Below are positions 13,198 to 15,221 of a stretch of DNA of 15,221 bases, one piece after another. The DNA lies in assembly GCA_002455215.1 (NCBI GenBank), contig DKKK01000201.1:19847-35067 (forward strand), given 5' to 3'. The notes beneath the pieces were generated by a model. It saw nothing but the letters and a program-made list of their open reading frames with translations. It ran no database searches and was not told the DNA's origin. The DNA comes from Anaerolineales bacterium UBA6668. GTDB taxonomy: Bacteria; Chloroflexota; Anaerolineae; Anaerolineales; UBA6668. A program made the position numbers and the translations under genes. Positions within the stretch are counted from its first letter, which is position 1; every line of letters begins with the position of its first letter.

Positions 13198-14007
13198 CAC
13201 AAATTCCAGCCAGTTACCGGATGGGTCTTGGATGCGTGGCGTGTCCAACTGCAAGCGTTGGCATAGCTGGTGCAAACGGGTTTCATCGGGTAGGGCAATT
13301 TGCCAGCTTGCCAAGCCTATCCCATCTGCGGGCAAAGCCTTTCTGCCCTGCGATTCCCACACATTGAATCCCAAGTGGTGATGATAGCCACCCACCGAAG
13401 CAAATTCCGCACTGCCTAAACTAACTACCAAATCAAAGCCGAGTTTTTCGATGTAAAAAGCGTGTGCCGCCGCGATGTCGTGTACTTTCAAATGCACATG
13501 CCCCACATCGCTTTGCGGATGGATGCCTTGCCAGCTTTGTCCACTCTGTTGGCGTGCCAAATCGTTTAAATCAAGTGCGCGGCTCGTCATGTGCAAAACG
13601 CCCGCTGGGTAGCGCCAGGTGTTGCGTGGGGTGTCGCAATACACTTCAATACCGTTGCCTTCTGGGTCTGCCAGATAGAGCGCTTCACTGACGCCGTGAT
13701 GGCTAGCCCCTTGCCAGCCGGGGTATCCGACATCCACATACTGCTTGAGCCAATCCGCCAATGCGGTGCGATTGGGGACGCGGATGGCGGTGTGGTACAA
13801 ACCGCAATGGTGTGGGGCAGGTTGCCCATTGGCTAGAAACACCAAGCGGATGAGCGTATGCGTGGCAGTGCCGAGTTCACACCCTTCGGCGGATGTTTGG
13901 CGCACTTGCAAGCCAATGATATCTCTATAAAAGTTGGTTAATCGGTCGAGTTGGGCGGTTTTTAGCGTGACAGCACCGAGTGTTAACGTTTCGGGAAGTT
14001 TATTCAT
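13180..14007 (-). CDS. Two-domain VOC/glyoxalase protein (CatE-like, COG2514)
   Basis: A 275-residue protein with two vicinal-oxygen-chelate modules, at about residues 9-125 and 166-272. The pattern fits the CatE (catechol-2,3-dioxygenase-like) group: L-Y-H-T-A-I-R-V-P-N-R at 70-80, V-S-E-A-L-Y-L-A-D-P-E-G-N-G-I-E-V-Y at 106-123, then the linker D-T-P-R-N-T-W and L-D-L-N-D-L. The second half has V-G-H-V-H-L-K-V (168-175) and G-G-Y-H-H-H-L-G-F-N-V-W (206-217), likely supplying metal ligands, and ends D-P-S-G-N-W-L-E-F. Metal-dependent ring cleavage or another VOC reaction is expected; the substrate is not known. Its ATG (14005-14007) overlaps the end of the rpiB-like gene by 8 bp, so translational coupling is likely. 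Confidence 0.9.
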   Translation of the reverse strand: MNKLPETLTLGAVTLKTAQLDRLTNFYRDIIGLQVRQTSAEGCELGTATHTLIRLVFLANGQPAPHHCGLYHTAIRVPNRTALADWLKQYVDVGYPGWQGASHHGVSEALYLADPEGNGIEVYCDTPRNTWRYPAGVLHMTSRALDLNDLARQQSGQSWQGIHPQSDVGHVHLKVHDIAAAHAFYIEKLGFDLVVSLGSAEFASVGGYHHHLGFNVWESQGRKALPADGIGLASWQIALPDETRLHQLCQRLQLDTPRIQDPSGNWLEFVLQTTP

Positions 14008-14136
14008 GGGGCTTTGGTTGGGAAGGCGTATCCAACTGGGCGAGTGCGGCTAGGCTGGCATCGTCTGAAGGATTCGGTTGGTAGTGTGTGGCAAACCAGC
14101 GGGTCAGAATTTCTTGCGTGCGGGCGCTGGTCAAAC

Positions 14137-14163
14137 GGCGCAGGCGGCGCAGGCGGCGCAGGC
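14137..14163. repeat. 9-bp tandem repeat, three perfect copies
   Basis: GGCGCAGGC occurs three times without a mismatch (14137-14145, 14146-14154, 14155-14163). On the minus strand it lies in frame in the rpiB-like gene and encodes arginine/leucine triplets (L-R-R repeated) between L-S-L-R and L-T-S, where family members have no such insertion. It is consistent with replication slippage. Confidence 0.9.
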
Positions 14164-14365
14164 TTAAGCATAACACATTTGCATTATTCCATAGGCGTGC
14201 GCCTTGTGCAGTTTCGGCATCTTCGCAAAGCGCGGCGCGAATACCAGCGAATTTGTTGGCGGCGATGCTCACACCCGTACCGCTCCAACAAAACAAAATC
14301 CCTTCATCCGCAGAATGGTTCTGCACAGCTTGCGCGACTTGCATTGCCGCACCGACCCAGTCCGT

Positions 14366-14404
14366 TGGCGTATTCGCCATGCGTGTTCGCCATGCGTACT
14401 CGCC
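14366..14404. repeat. 13-bp tandem repeat, three diverged copies, at the rpiB frameshift
   Basis: On the plus strand the copies are TGGCGTATTCGCC (14366-14378), ATGCGTGTTCGCC (14379-14391) and ATGCGTACTCGCC (14392-14404). The two right copies differ at two positions and the left copy is more diverged at its edge. Because 13 is not a multiple of 3, the copy number sets the reading frame of the minus-strand gene: two copies (or five) would be in frame, three are not. Confidence 0.9.
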
Positions 14405-14513
14405 AAAATGCCAAACGGTTGAACTTCATGCCATGCTCTTGTAGCCAGGCAATGCAATTTGCGGTGACAGCGGTCTTTTCGTCAGACGCTATGGCAATTC
14501 CCATATAACAAAA

Positions 14514-14518
14514 CTCCT
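14514..14518 (-). promoter_or_regulatory. Shine-Dalgarno of the rpiB-like gene
   Basis: AGGAG on the minus strand ends 9 nt before ATG 14504. It fixes the original start of the isomerase gene upstream of the frameshift, showing that the internal ATG 14380 is not the ancestral start. Confidence 0.65.
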
Positions 14519-14555
14519 GTTACAAAGACGAAATTATGTTTTAAGTTTTGCCCCC

Positions 14556-14583
14556 TTGCGAATTTTGCAATAAAGGGTAGAAT
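14556..14583 (+). promoter_or_regulatory. Candidate sigma-70-type promoter of the response regulator
   Basis: TTGCGA (14556-14561) and TAGAAT (14578-14583) are separated by 16 bp, close to a vegetative promoter. Transcription would start near 14590, leaving a leader of about 35 nt before ATG 14626. AAAAGGA at 14602-14608 is too far (17 nt) from the ATG for a standard Shine-Dalgarno. Confidence 0.45.
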
Positions 14584-14625
14584 AGAGTTTGAAATTTTCA
14601 CAAAAGGACTTTATCTATAACGATT

Positions 14626-15221
14626 ATGGCAGACAAAATTTTGGTCGTTGACGACGACGAGAACAACGTTTGGTTGGTAAGCACTATTTTAAAGCATAAT
14701 GGCTTTGAAGTGGTAGAAGCATTTTCAGCGGAAGAAGGTTTGCGTGCCGCGTATCAATTGCAACCGGATTTGGTACTGTTGGACATTATGATGCCTAATA
14801 TGGACGGCTGGGAAGTTTGCAGTCGTTTACGTGAGCTATCCGAAGTGCCGATTATCTTTCTTTCCGCCAAGACCAATATCAAGGATGTGGTACGTGGCTT
14901 GGAAGAAGGCGCAGATGATTACATTATGAAGCCGTTTGACAACCAAGAGCTCATTGCTCGGGTTAAGGCACACTTACGGCGCAAACCCCAAAGCAAAGAA
15001 ACCATTGAAGAATTGACTATGGACAATGGCAACTTTGGTATCAACTTCTTAAAAAGAGAAGTGACGGTACGTGGACAGATGATTGACCTAACTCCAAAGG
15101 AATACGATTTATTGGCGACCTTGATTCGCAATATCGGGCGGGTGGTGACTCGCTCGGAGTTGGTGCGCCAAGCTTGGGGTCCGGAATATACCGATGCCAA
15201 CGAAAGTTTGAAATTGTATGT
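14626..15221 (+). CDS. OmpR/PhoB-family response regulator (3' truncated by window)
   Basis: The frame is open from ATG 14626 to the right edge (198 codons seen of a usual 225-240). Residues 1-118 are a receiver domain: acidic pocket D9-D11 (V-V-D-D-D-E), phospho-acceptor D53 in L-L-D-I-M-M-P-N-M-D-G, S80 in F-L-S-A-K, and K102 in M-K-P-F. Residues about 126-198 are the first part of an OmpR-type winged helix, with L-T-P-K-E-Y-D-L-L at 155-163 and V-V-T-R-S-E-L-V at 173-180; the recognition helix is just being entered at the edge. It should be a transcription factor controlled by a sensor kinase, which may lie downstream outside the window. It is divergent from the rpiB-VOC pair. Confidence 0.95.
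   Translation, partial: MADKILVVDDDENNVWLVSTILKHNGFEVVEAFSAEEGLRAAYQLQPDLVLLDIMMPNMDGWEVCSRLRELSEVPIIFLSAKTNIKDVVRGLEEGADDYIMKPFDNQELIARVKAHLRRKPQSKETIEELTMDNGNFGINFLKREVTVRGQMIDLTPKEYDLLATLIRNIGRVVTRSELVRQAWGPEYTDANESLKLY

Larger units (their letters stand above)
14000..14504 (-). pseudogene. RpiB/LacA/LacB-family sugar-phosphate isomerase, frameshifted
   Basis: The gene is read in two frames. From ATG 14504 (Shine-Dalgarno AGGAG at 14514-14518, 9 nt away) the first frame gives M-G-I-A-I-A-S-D-E-K-T-A-V, the usual first strand of RpiB-type isomerases, up to N-R-L-A-F-W. It then runs out of frame and stops near 14304. A second frame, open from ATG 14380 to the stop at 14000, carries the rest: W-V-G-A-A-M-Q-V-A-Q-A-V, the active-site block G-I-L-F-C-W-S-G-T-G-V-S-I-A-A-N-K with the conserved Cys, then I-R-A-A-L-C-E-D and N-N-A-N-V-L-C-L-S-L-R. 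The break coincides with a 13-bp tandem repeat (14366-14404). Removing one unit rejoins the frames into about 163 residues. A second repeat adds L-R-R-L-R-R-L-R-R near the end. Real mutation, phase variation or assembly error are all possible. The family interconverts pentose or other sugar phosphates. Confidence 0.8.

Noticed and set aside
14000..14380. Intact 126-residue isomerase starting at ATG 14380
   Set aside because: It lacks the first strand of the fold, its ATG lies within the tandem repeat, and the lost N-terminus with its own Shine-Dalgarno is found in the neighbouring frame.
1..15221. CRISPR arrays, tRNA/rRNA genes, insertion sequences, toxin-antitoxin or phage genes
   Set aside because: Looked for on both strands; no spaced direct repeats, cloverleaf-like segments, transposase motifs or terminal inverted repeats were seen.

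Overview
The window looks like ordinary chromosome from a Chloroflexota (Anaerolineae-like) bacterium. This is inferred from gene content, not proven. The clues are: secreted or anchored proteins with long Pro/Thr-rich linkers (LysM plus lamin-tail protein, esterase lipoprotein, YbbR tail); a GAF/HisKA_3 sensor kinase; a cdaA-ybbR pair without glmM next to it; many starts without a Shine-Dalgarno sequence; and a BCD-type (PucC-like) major facilitator. No tRNA, rRNA, CRISPR array, insertion sequence or phage gene was seen.

Layout. Bases 1-549 hold the 3' end of a LysM/lamin-tail protein. A 158-bp gap with a nested inverted repeat follows. Then comes a plus-strand run: cdaA (diadenylate cyclase), ybbR (its membrane regulator), a YfcE-like metallophosphoesterase, a YhhQ-type queuosine-precursor transporter and folB. 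A minus-strand gene converges on folB with a 4-bp overlap; it encodes an ASCH domain, a PD-(D/E)xK-like middle and a winged-helix tail, an architecture I do not recognise. From a divergent promoter region at about 6.1 kb, five closely spaced plus-strand genes follow: esterase lipoprotein, GT4 glycosyltransferase, BCD-family MFS, SURF1 and a GAF histidine kinase. A two-CBS protein abuts the kinase tail to tail. Next is an uncharacterised GNAT/FemAB-like protein on the plus strand, whose end overlaps the end of a minus-strand two-domain VOC (CatE-like) gene. That VOC gene is translationally coupled to an upstream RpiB/LacA/LacB-family isomerase gene, which is frameshifted. The window closes with the start of an OmpR/PhoB-type response regulator transcribed away from rpiB.

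How the genes fit together. CdaA and YbbR form a known c-di-AMP synthesis and control module. The YhhQ transporter and FolB both relate to GTP-derived pterin/deazaguanine metabolism, but a functional link is only inferred. SURF1 implies a cytochrome oxidase elsewhere, so aerobic respiration. The BCD transporter hints at, but does not prove, a (bacterio)chlorophyll-using ancestor.

The two most striking observations are these. The rpiB-like gene contains two separate tandem-repeat expansions, and removing exactly one of its three 13-bp units restores a full reading frame. The ASCH/nuclease-like/winged-helix fusion may be an undescribed nucleic-acid-acting protein.
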